A stretch of DNA of 64,000 nucleotides from Endotrypanum monterogeii (Eukaryota; Euglenozoa; Kinetoplastea; Trypanosomatida; Trypanosomatidae). Position 1 is the first letter of the stretch. Each line of letters opens with the position of its first letter. The translations under genes were made by a program, and so were the position numbers. Shown here piece after piece: positions 21,338 to 30,144 of the stretch. The stretch is taken from positions 403,470 through 467,469 of the forward strand of contig CM007340.1 of the NCBI GenBank assembly GCA_000333855.2, read 5' to 3'. The notes under the pieces were generated by a model, which saw only the letters and a list, made by a program, of their open reading frames with translations, ran no database searches and was not told the DNA's origin.

Positions 21338-23731
21338 ATGTCAGCCTCGTTGCATCAGAAGGTGCGCTGGTCTCAGGCAGGCATGCACGCACACCCAAGC
21401 GCCACCGTCGCTGACGACGCAGCGCGGTCCACAGAGAGAAGGGACGGCACCACCTCTGCGGGTTCCTCGAACCCGGAGCAGAAATCACCCAGTGATGTAC
21501 GCGATGGCAGTGCTTATTCTGTAGTCTCAGCCGGCTCCTCTCCTGCCCAGCCTCTATCTGCCGGCAACAGCGATGCTGCAAGAAACAACTCTCCATCCGC
21601 AGCCACAGTCAAGCGTCCCGGCATTACCTCCTTCCGCCGGGCATCCACTCTCCAACTAAACGCGGCCTCTCGGACCGCCGGTGCACCCCGCGGGGGGGTG
21701 GCGGGCAACAGTTTCACAGGCACGTCAGCCAACGCTTCAGCACAGTCCGTGGGAAGTAGTCTTTGCAAGCCAAACCCAGTCCCGCTCTCGGGCAGCCCGA
21801 ATATACGCCTGCGCCACCCTCTGGGGTGTGGAACTTCTGGTGAACGCATCTCTTCCTCGCCACCGAAGCAGCAGGCGGTGACAAGCGGAACCTCGCTGCC
21901 GGTGCATCGAGGCAGCGCTGATGACCCCACAACGTTTCATGCGCATTCATCAGCTGCCGGCACGGCGGGGTGGACCAGAGACGGGAGTGCAACCTCACTG
22001 CTTGAGGCTCCCAGTACGCTAACCAGCGCCATGTCCGTCTCTGGCCTCACCAATCACCTGCGTCTCAGTGAAGGTCTGAACTGTGTAGACTACCACCCGA
22101 CATTCCGCGCGTTGGCGATTGGTAGCACTCGCCAGATTCACATGGTGGAGGTAATGAATGTGATTGGTCACGACGTCGCGGGCGCAGTCCAGCAGCACCG
22201 AGTATGGCAACAGCACCAACAGCAGAAAAGCACACATCTCGGGGAACGGCCAGAGGACGAGGATGCCCAGGACTCTCTCGGCTCCGCGGCTCCATCCGAG
22301 CCCCCTGCGTCGCCGCCACCTCTAGGGCCTGCACCGTTCCTGTTGCGCAACACCGGTGTCTTCGGCGGCCTCATCAAGGTGGAAAGCGTTGCGTGGTACC
22401 CAAGCACCGAAGAGGCCTCGCTCGCCTTTATTCAGCCGGCGCGAACGGTAACAATTTTTCTTGACGCCATTCAGTTCAAGGCGGATGGCACATACCTCCC
22501 GCAGCAGTGGACGCGCTCGCAGTACAAGGGCAAGACACTCACCTCCACTATGGCGGCTGGGGGCGGCTCGACAGCGATGGCGGTGGTGGCGAACCTCGAC
22601 TGTCTCTCCGGGGGGATCACCCCAGCACTCTTGACACCTAGCCTGGGGGGCGGCTCCGGACCCTACACACCGGCCTCCGCGTCACTGGCAGGTGGTCCAT
22701 CATTCGGTGTCCCCTCCATCTCGCACGGCAGCACGCCGCACGATACCAATTTCTCCACGCCATCCAGTACCGGCTACGCCCCGCCAGGACCTGCGGCCAG
22801 CAGCGGGCCCTACGTGGTGCGCAACCCGATAGGACCTCTGGCTAGGGAACTGATTGAGCTGAACATTGACATAACGTATATGCGTGTCGAGAAAATTGTA
22901 TGGGACCCGCACCACCCCTACACCCTCGCTCTTAGCTCGCCCGCAACGCATTTTGAACTCTGGCAAGTGCCAACGGACGGCCCGCGCGTCTACGCACCAC
23001 AGCTGGTGCTGCGCCCGCCGGCACACAACACGCGCAGTGTCGTTCGCGATATCGTATTCTCACCTTCCAACCCCCACATCATCATCGTCGTTACGGAATG
23101 CGGCAACACCGGCCAGGTTCTCCTTTACGACCGTCGCCAGGTGGAAGCGATGCGGCGCTTCGACATCAGTGGGCCAGGTCTCTCCGCTGCCTTCCACCCG
23201 CTCTTCTCTGACCTCCTCGCCGTCTGCTTCCGCCGCGAAAAGACGAAGCCCGACACCCGCGTATCCTTCCTGCAAGTGATGTCTAACAACGGGACCGCAC
23301 CGGGATGGCTTTCACTCAATTCCTCGTCGGCAGCCGCATCGGCGCTAACCGCCCCACACGCGCCCCAAGGAGGCCCTCTTCCCGCCACGTCAACGGCCCC
23401 ACCCGTTGCCCCTGCCATTACGAGTGCAGACACAAGCTTCGTAGCCAACGTAGCTCCTACCAGCACGACACCGTATCTCGCTGAGCAGACGTATCTACCC
23501 CCAATCGACAACTACGCCTGTATCAACCGCATGCGGTGGCGACCGCCATCTATGGGACAACTCATGGAGCCAAAGGGACACCATTACATGACATTCAAGC
23601 CCTCTGCTCAGGCACTCTGCGTGGCACGCAACTCACCAAGCGTCAAGGGTGCCGTCCGCAGATGGTTCCCTCACCTGGGCCGACCTGTTGCACTCACAGT
23701 TGTGGTTCGCCTCGGCGGCAATGACAACTGA
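21338..23731 (+). CDS. WDR24: WDR24/SEA2-like GATOR2 subunit, N-terminal part (frame-broken)
   Basis: This is the first of three frame segments of one giant gene (joined about 2.6k residues). Residues about 1-240 are disordered. WD40 repeats begin near residue 245 (LNCVDYHPTFRALAIG) and continue through VESVAWYPSTEE, VEKIVWDPHHP, VRDIVFSPSNPHIIIVV...LLYDRRQ, LSAAFHPLFSDLLAVCF and INRMRWRPP, as in the N-terminal propeller of WDR24/Sea2. Long low-complexity inserts sit between blades. In other eukaryotes WDR24 is a GATOR2 subunit acting at the lysosome or vacuole to relay amino-acid sufficiency to TORC1. The frame ends at TGA 23729-23731, but the propeller continues in the +1 frame somewhere between 23592 and 23690. 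Translation is placed at the first in-frame ATG. The gene lies about 22 kb upstream of a TOR kinase. Confidence 0.8.
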   Translation: MSASLHQKVRWSQAGMHAHPSATVADDAARSTERRDGTTSAGSSNPEQKSPSDVRDGSAYSVVSAGSSPAQPLSAGNSDAARNNSPSAATVKRPGITSFRRASTLQLNAASRTAGAPRGGVAGNSFTGTSANASAQSVGSSLCKPNPVPLSGSPNIRLRHPLGCGTSGERISSSPPKQQAVTSGTSLPVHRGSADDPTTFHAHSSAAGTAGWTRDGSATSLLEAPSTLTSAMSVSGLTNHLRLSEGLNCVDYHPTFRALAIGSTRQIHMVEVMNVIGHDVAGAVQQHRVWQQHQQQKSTHLGERPEDEDAQDSLGSAAPSEPPASPPPLGPAPFLLRNTGVFGGLIKVESVAWYPSTEEASLAFIQPARTVTIFLDAIQFKADGTYLPQQWTRSQYKGKTLTSTMAAGGGSTAMAVVANLDCLSGGITPALLTPSLGGGSGPYTPASASLAGGPSFGVPSISHGSTPHDTNFSTPSSTGYAPPGPAASSGPYVVRNPIGPLARELIELNIDITYMRVEKIVWDPHHPYTLALSSPATHFELWQVPTDGPRVYAPQLVLRPPAHNTRSVVRDIVFSPSNPHIIIVVTECGNTGQVLLYDRRQVEAMRRFDISGPGLSAAFHPLFSDLLAVCFRREKTKPDTRVSFLQVMSNNGTAPGWLSLNSSSAAASALTAPHAPQGGPLPATSTAPPVAPAITSADTSFVANVAPTSTTPYLAEQTYLPPIDNYACINRMRWRPPSMGQLMEPKGHHYMTFKPSAQALCVARNSPSVKGAVRRWFPHLGRPVALTVVVRLGGNDN

Positions 23732-26700
23732 TACAGATCTTTCCATCTGGGACGCCGCCAACGGCTTCTTCCCTGTGTGCTTCGTCAAGTACCTCTCCCC
23801 ACGCGGGGACACTACAACAAACGAGTCCAATGACTTTGTCTGGATCAACGAGCTGACGCTGGTGACGGCCTTCAAGAGCGGTGACGTGGTCTGCACGAGC
23901 TTTGTGAACAGCCCACTAGAAGGTTCAATCATGACCAGCGCTCAGCGGGTGCAACTGCGGACTGCGACGCCGCATCAGCAACAGCAACTTCAGCAGCAGC
24001 GCCAGCAGTTTGACCCTGAGGCAAGGGATGAGCTCGGCGAGCTTTACAGCACACGAATTGCGGAAGAAGAGGAGTGCCTCGCCATGTTGCCTGAGTATGT
24101 GCGCGACCCGTACGCAGATCTCTTCACTACATTTACCGTTTTACCGACAACTTCTATCGTGTCTGACCTCTTTGGATATTCTTACACCATCCGCAGCACG
24201 AATGCAACCCTTCGCCGAAGCTATCATCAAATGATCCGACGCGACTGCGGGCAGCTGGTTCGCCGACTCGCCATCCAGGTATCAAGGGAAGCGGTGTTAC
24301 GGGAGCAGTGGACAAAAATGCGCTCCCAAACCCCCGGTGTCTTTCCACCCACAGGGTCTGGTATGGCAAGTGGCCGCGCAGCCCTCCAGGAGCACCGGTC
24401 CCGCCGCCCATGCTCCCCCTTCACGCAGACAGGCGCTCTCCAGGGTCAAACCACATCGTCGCAGGGCTCTGACTCAACACCGCCAAGCCCGCGGCGTGGC
24501 ATGCGAACACGGCACTACTCCGCAGGCTCCTCGCTTCTGTCTATAGGTGCGCGGCAGGCGACCATGGCACCGGTCTCAGGAGGGGGGCGCACTAGCGGCG
24601 CCACTGCCGGGCCCCGCAGAGTCGGCGTGAGCGGTGCGTCGAACGACGGAGGGGTGACAGATCAGCTCACTGAAAATGCGGAAGTGAGCGGCAATGCCCC
24701 CTCGCCCTGCCCCGAGCTGTCCACTGGGGAAGAAGAAGCAGTCGCAGTTTTCGAGGACCCAGTCCGTCACCCCTTGAGCATCTCCCCGGCATCAACGTGG
24801 CTAAGGAAATTGTTTGGGTTCCCACGGGCAAGGGGCCGGCGTCGACACCGATGCAAGCAATCCCACGAGCCGCCCGGCCCCATCCCCCCAGACCCCTCAG
24901 AAGTGAACGGCACAGCCGTCTCCTCTACCGCTGGCGATGACAGCCCCGAAGCTTTGACTACCATGCTAGGTGGCCCCCCAGGGCCGGGTCCTCTGCCGAA
25001 AGCAGACCCTGTCGTCGCTGCTGCTGTCTCAGCTCCAGCGGGTCAGCGACAGCCCCCGCCTTCTAGTGCTGTAAAGGGTGCTGGTATCCATTCGTTGTCT
25101 GGTGGCGGTCCAACTACACCCAGCATCACACTATCGGTCAACGTCACGCAGGCCAACAGCACCGATAACAGCGGTGGAAGCCCACGCCAGGTGCCCCCGA
25201 CAGCGCCAGCGGCGCGAGCCCGTACGCCAGCGTCGCAGGCTTTCTCTGCGTACAGTGATGCATCCGCCAACGCTACCACCGTCGCGAACACCGCCTTTCC
25301 CGCGCACTATGACCGTATCAGTAGTAGTCGTGGTGGCATCAGCATGTCCTCCCTACCGCTTGGAGGCTCCTCCTTCGGCGTGTTTCCCTCAGCGACCGGT
25401 GACCTGGACAGAGCCGGAGGGGGCATTGCGGGGCATTGCGGCATCACCAGCGGTGCTTCGTTCACGCAACTCTTTCCGCTTCTGCAAGGATTTGTGCATG
25501 TTCATAGCAGCACCGGAAGCGGCGGCGGCGAACGCTGTAACGCCCCCGCCCCGAAAGACAGGTCAGAGACCCAGCGATCATCGCGTGTGTCTTCCTGTAT
25601 CGGGAAACAATCAGCTCGCACTGCGAACATCAACTCTCTCGTCACAGCAGCAGGTGCCTATGCCGAGTCCCCCACCTCGCCGGTAGCCCCCCCTGCCAGC
25701 CAACACGAGCCCCAAGTTCTCACGCCCACCACTGGCTACGTCGTCAGCGCGGGGCTCGACCAAGAGGCGGCCACGATGCCCCCTTTACCCTTGCCGCATT
25801 CGGCCATGCCGATATCCGAAGGCTACGCATCTGGCGGTCCCGCCGTGGCCGCGCAGCTCATGCAAGCGCATGCCTACCTCGACTCAAAGAGGGACGTGAC
25901 CACGGTGATAGAGACCTTCGTACTGAGCGACCCGGTGTGTCACTGGTCCTACACGGAGAAGCAAGCGGAGCAACTGGCCTTTGTGTGCTTCGCGCTCGAG
26001 TGGGACATGGGATACGAGCTGGCGCTTGCGATGAAGGCCTTACGGCAGAAGCGAGCGGATGCTGAAGCTGCTGCTGAAGTGCTCGCGACATCAGAGGGTG
26101 CATTCTCACACAGGGCAGGCCCGATGCCTCCGATGCACCCTCGCGACGCCGACATCCCCGAATCGCCTCCGTCCTCCTGGTGGCGCAGCAGTAGCAGTGG
26201 CCGCCGTCAAGAGGTTGACTGGGGGCCGAAGCAACAGGCAGTCGGGGAATCCGACGACCTTAAACCGAGCGTTACCTCCGCTCGTGAGGCAGGTGGCCAA
26301 GCGAGGCCTTGTTTGGACAGCGCCGGCACACCGGCAGCTTCTCGAGCGCGTTCTAGTGCGCCGAACAGCGATCCCACGAGCATATGTGATTGGGGGAACG
26401 GGGTGCCGGTGCCAAGCCACGAGGACGTCGATGACAAGGTAGCGGCTATGATGGAGGAGAACGCGCGCATTTGTGAGCGAGTCATGCGCGAGCGCAGAGA
26501 GGCTGCCAGAGCCGGCTCTGAGAGCCACCGTGCCCACACGAAACAGGGCCGGCCGCACAGGAAAGACGGCAGTGGGGTCGCTGGTCAGTCTTCTGAGAAT
26601 GCTGCAGCGACGACGTGCAGTGAGAAAAATGAAGAAGGGAATCACCCAGGCGATGCGCGCACTTCTGAGGTGTCCAACGAAGCCGCCTGCGATCCACGCG

Positions 26701-28556
26701 CGCAATGGTGGCGCGCGGCCGCGCATGCGTGGCGCTCGCATCACGTCTCCTTCATCATTTCCATCACCGCACAGCAGTTGGAGTACGCCGGGCTCATGGG
26801 AGATGTGCAATATAGTATTGTGCTTTACATTCTGTTTTGTCTGTGGTGGCGCCTGCACAGCGAGGTCGCCGAGGCAGCTTACGCCGTGGCTCTCGAAGCG
26901 CGAGCCCGTCAACGTAACGCCAGCAACAGTCTAGGCCGTCATGACGATGCAGATGATCAAAAGAAACACAAGTTCGTATCTCCTCAGAGCAGCATCCCTC
27001 TCGATGGTGCAGAAACCAGCCGCCACCGCGCTGCAACGATGGCTACCGGAATAGAAGGGAACGGGAATCAAAGCAGTGGCAGAAGTGGTTCGAGCACCTC
27101 AGGAGTATCGGCCGACATCCTCTTCTCTGTGGCTGCCCTACAGGCCCGAAGTGTGTCGACGACTGACGATGAAGACAATGCAAGAAAAAGCCGAATCGAC
27201 CACCATCCTCCTGGCAGTGACGACTCGGAAGGTGACGCGGAGAGCGCCACCAGCGGCACGTCTCCATCACTAGAGAAACTGAAGGTGCTCTCTCACCTTT
27301 GTTTATTCTTCCTCCATTGTCCGATGATGCCGTCCTCCCAGAAATTGTCCTCGAAGCCTGCTCACCACGCCCAACCTCCCGCGCATTGGTACCGATCAGC
27401 CAGCATCGGTACCCTCGCTGCAGCGACCAGAGGTGGTACGAACTCTGGGAACCTTGGTAATACCGTCAGCCTACCTATGACTAGTTCGGCATCCGCGATG
27501 GTGCTGTCAAGCGGCGGTGGGGAAACAGGCGTTATGAATACAGCAGATACGGCCAGCAGCCCAGCGAACAGCGGCCTTTCAAAGGCATCTGCCTCGACGC
27601 CCCGCCTTCCCTCTCGAGGTCTCACCAAAAGCTCACCCCGATTCAACAGCACACCCAAGACACCCTCCATGGTCGGGAGCGGCAGCCCCGCGACCGCTGC
27701 TTGGCGAAGGCGCCGCATGTCCTGGACGCTTCAGGGTGTGCACCAACCAGGCAACGACACAGACCCCAACTGCTGTGTCGGAGAGCACGACTCCACTACA
27801 AGTGGCAAAGCACTGCACATGACAAAAGACTACGTGGACGTGGAAGGGCTACGCGGTGTGCGACTCTACCCTCGCAGCCGTAACGAGTCGCCCACGCCGG
27901 ACGACTGCTCACCAGAAGAGTGGAAGATACGAGCACTGCAGTGGCTGGAGACCTACACAGCGGACCTGTACGCACGCCAGCTATACGTTCCACTCAACGA
28001 GCTCCTCCTCATTATGCCCGAAATATTTCGTGAGCCCACAAATCCAGTGCAACCGCGCGCTGCCGACGTCGCGTATGAAAAACAGATGACATATGTGTAT
28101 TGCGGCGCCTGTTCCAAAGCGGAGCTGTGGAGTCGAACCCAACAAGAAACGGTTCCCGCCGCGGTGCGATTGTACGAGCGAGTTGTACGTCGTGATCATC
28201 ACAGCAGCAGCAGCGGCGGCGAAGAGATGAGCGATGAAGACGAGAAGGGCATCACCGCCAGTGGTACCCTGCCCGCGGTGGCACATACACACGTCACCCA
28301 AGGGACAAGGAACGGAGCAAGGAGCACCACGCCACGGCCAAGGCTCGCCGTGACGCGGGGGCCTATGAATACTACGCGAACTGTAGCAATTCCTCATCTG
28401 ATGCAACAACGCCGTCCGTGGAGTCACCGACATCGTCGATACTTTCCTGCGAGGAGCAAGGGTTCGCGGCCGGGGTGCCACCAACGCCTGCAGTGCCAGA
28501 CGTCAGCTTATCCTCAGAGCACAGCGACAGTGAGCACGCACCCCACGCCACGGTGA
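23649..28556 (+). CDS. WDR24: WDR24/SEA2-like, central part (continuation in +1 frame)
   Basis: This frame has no start of its own (the first ATG is at 23721, inside a WD blade) and is best read as the continuation of 21338-23731. It opens with the rest of a blade (LWFASAAMTTDTDLSIWDA), then a final propeller segment (WINELTLVTAFKSGDVVC). The region around PYADLFTTF...ATLRRSYHQMIRRD...LREQW corresponds to the post-propeller alpha-helical part of WDR24. About 700 disordered residues follow, then helical segments (WSYTEKQAEQLAFVCFALEW; AGLMGDVQYSIVLYILF; ALQWLETYTADLYARQLY...LNELLLIMPEIF), which match WDR24's alpha-solenoid before its zinc domain. The frame ends at 28556, but coding similarity moves to the -1 frame somewhere between 28238 and about 28420. 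Confidence 0.75.
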   Translation: MPSADGSLTWADLLHSQLWFASAAMTTDTDLSIWDAANGFFPVCFVKYLSPRGDTTTNESNDFVWINELTLVTAFKSGDVVCTSFVNSPLEGSIMTSAQRVQLRTATPHQQQQLQQQRQQFDPEARDELGELYSTRIAEEEECLAMLPEYVRDPYADLFTTFTVLPTTSIVSDLFGYSYTIRSTNATLRRSYHQMIRRDCGQLVRRLAIQVSREAVLREQWTKMRSQTPGVFPPTGSGMASGRAALQEHRSRRPCSPFTQTGALQGQTTSSQGSDSTPPSPRRGMRTRHYSAGSSLLSIGARQATMAPVSGGGRTSGATAGPRRVGVSGASNDGGVTDQLTENAEVSGNAPSPCPELSTGEEEAVAVFEDPVRHPLSISPASTWLRKLFGFPRARGRRRHRCKQSHEPPGPIPPDPSEVNGTAVSSTAGDDSPEALTTMLGGPPGPGPLPKADPVVAAAVSAPAGQRQPPPSSAVKGAGIHSLSGGGPTTPSITLSVNVTQANSTDNSGGSPRQVPPTAPAARARTPASQAFSAYSDASANATTVANTAFPAHYDRISSSRGGISMSSLPLGGSSFGVFPSATGDLDRAGGGIAGHCGITSGASFTQLFPLLQGFVHVHSSTGSGGGERCNAPAPKDRSETQRSSRVSSCIGKQSARTANINSLVTAAGAYAESPTSPVAPPASQHEPQVLTPTTGYVVSAGLDQEAATMPPLPLPHSAMPISEGYASGGPAVAAQLMQAHAYLDSKRDVTTVIETFVLSDPVCHWSYTEKQAEQLAFVCFALEWDMGYELALAMKALRQKRADAEAAAEVLATSEGAFSHRAGPMPPMHPRDADIPESPPSSWWRSSSSGRRQEVDWGPKQQAVGESDDLKPSVTSAREAGGQARPCLDSAGTPAASRARSSAPNSDPTSICDWGNGVPVPSHEDVDDKVAAMMEENARICERVMRERREAARAGSESHRAHTKQGRPHRKDGSGVAGQSSENAAATTCSEKNEEGNHPGDARTSEVSNEAACDPRAQWWRAAAHAWRSHHVSFIISITAQQLEYAGLMGDVQYSIVLYILFCLWWRLHSEVAEAAYAVALEARARQRNASNSLGRHDDADDQKKHKFVSPQSSIPLDGAETSRHRAATMATGIEGNGNQSSGRSGSSTSGVSADILFSVAALQARSVSTTDDEDNARKSRIDHHPPGSDDSEGDAESATSGTSPSLEKLKVLSHLCLFFLHCPMMPSSQKLSSKPAHHAQPPAHWYRSASIGTLAAATRGGTNSGNLGNTVSLPMTSSASAMVLSSGGGETGVMNTADTASSPANSGLSKASASTPRLPSRGLTKSSPRFNSTPKTPSMVGSGSPATAAWRRRRMSWTLQGVHQPGNDTDPNCCVGEHDSTTSGKALHMTKDYVDVEGLRGVRLYPRSRNESPTPDDCSPEEWKIRALQWLETYTADLYARQLYVPLNELLLIMPEIFREPTNPVQPRAADVAYEKQMTYVYCGACSKAELWSRTQQETVPAAVRLYERVVRRDHHSSSSGGEEMSDEDEKGITASGTLPAVAHTHVTQGTRNGARSTTPRPRLAVTRGPMNTTRTVAIPHLMQQRRPWSHRHRRYFPARSKGSRPGCHQRLQCQTSAYPQSTATVSTHPTPR

Positions 28557-29131
28557 CACACGATGAAGCGGCCCCTCCGGAGGAGGCCGTCTCCGGTCGA
28601 GAGATGGAAACCGAACGCTGTAGCAGCTTTGCGAGCACGACCGAAGGGTCACATCTGGGCACAAGTGCCGCTGACGGGCGCGCTACTCTGCATTTGCCCG
28701 CGGCGGTCTCGTCTCAACGCCCCCAGTCTACCTTGGCGTCTCGTCCACTGCCTCGGGAGCAGCACCACCGAGGCATCGCGCGCCATCCCTCTCGGCGGAG
28801 TCGTCGCAGCCTTGACGACGCTGATGATGCTGAGGAATGGAACCTGACGCGTCCTGCTGTGAACATGGCCCGTCCACCTGCTCGGCACACAGTCATTGGT
28901 TGCGACGAGTGCAACGGAAATTTCCCTGCAAACAATGCGGCGTGTCGACACTGTCATAACCCTACGGCTATGACGTGTGTGATTTGTGAAGAAGTCGTGG
29001 AAGGTATGTTTTTCTGGCTTCGATCGTGTGGACATGGTGGTCATGTGCACCACATCGAGGAGTGGCTACGGTACTCACAGGAATGTCCCAAGTGTGGTGT
29101 TCCCATCACGCAGACGTGGAGGGGCAGCTGA
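28418..29131 (+). CDS. WDR24: WDR24/SEA2-like, C-terminal RING-like zinc domain
   Basis: This is the third frame segment of the same gene. There is no ATG near its beginning, and the frame is open upstream to 28238. After an acidic/Ser linker it ends in a zinc domain: C-x2-C (CDEC), C-x2-C (CRHC), C-x2-C (CVIC), then SCGHGGHVHHIEEW and CPKCG. The order and spacing match the C-terminal zinc finger plus RING-like domain of WDR24, including the CxHGGH..H...W core. In animals this domain contacts other GATOR2 subunits and supports ubiquitin-ligase activity. All zinc ligands are present, which argues against decay of the gene despite the two frame breaks. Confidence 0.8.
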   Translation: MESPTSSILSCEEQGFAAGVPPTPAVPDVSLSSEHSDSEHAPHATVTHDEAAPPEEAVSGREMETERCSSFASTTEGSHLGTSAADGRATLHLPAAVSSQRPQSTLASRPLPREQHHRGIARHPSRRSRRSLDDADDAEEWNLTRPAVNMARPPARHTVIGCDECNGNFPANNAACRHCHNPTAMTCVICEEVVEGMFFWLRSCGHGGHVHHIEEWLRYSQECPKCGVPITQTWRGS

Positions 29132-30144
29132 GCACAAACAGGCAATGCCGCTCCTCGGAGGCGAAGACAAAAACGAAACGACTGAACATGTTTCCGCGTA
29201 CGGTATAGCACATATTCAGGGGCAACCTCCCTTCCTCCGCTCCCTCTTCGGTGTTCGAGAAGAAATTGTTTTTTTTTGGAAAAGAAGTGAACCTTTGTGC
29301 TGTGGGTCATCAGCAGCACGGACTGTTCTTTAGCCCACTCCTTTTTTTTTTCTTCACGATGGAGGAGTGTTGGAAGGGGTGAAGGGGAAAATAGAGTGGA
29401 AGTATAATATGTTACCCCAGTCGAGTCTCTATTAGTGCAACCATCGCAAATGTGTTTGTGTTGGTGACCGCTTTTTTTTATCGCAATCCCACTTTTTAAT
29501 ACACACACATATTTGCAAGGAAAGCAGTGGTCGTTACTTGGACACGCGTTTCCATGAGATGATCACGAGGCGCTGATGGTGATAAGTGAGCCCTATATAA
29601 ATAAATATTTATTTATTTATATCTATACGCTGAACTGCTCGATCCATATTCAGATGCACCTCCTAACACTGTATTCCCTCCCTCCATCTTTCCCTCTGCC
29701 ACTCCCCCTCATGTGCACACACACATACACTGATAGTCCAGCATTGATGATAAAGGACAGCGGCAAAAAGAAATCAAACCGCGTATATACATAAATTCAT
29801 AAACTCCTCTGTAATGGCTGCACCGCGCACGCGAACACAACCCCTGTGAAGTTGCACCCGCGTACGTACGTGTGTGTGTGTGTGTGTAGGAAAACTGAAG
29901 AGTCGTCCGCACTTAATCGAAGTGCGCCTTCGGTCCCTCAGACACGGCGGCATTTCTCACGTCTCTCATGACAAGTTCGCATATAAACACACACATATAT
30001 ATATATATAGATATATAGATATAGGTTAACACACTCGCATCGCCCCCGTTGATAGAAAACAAGGTCCCTTCTCGTTCCCTGCCTCTTTGTTGTTGTTGTT
30101 GAGCAATCTTCCAGGAGTCAAAGGGGTTCCCGAGCCCTCATCCA
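29132..30144. other. Spacer between WDR24-like and Elg1-like genes
   Basis: Non-coding DNA with TTTA repeats (about 29598-29625), a GT tract near 29870-29888, and a TA tract near 29995-30022. A pyrimidine/(TTG)n tract (30065-30100) is followed by AGs at 30102-30103 and 30113-30114, probable splice acceptors only 30-40 bases before the next ATG. Confidence 0.6.
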
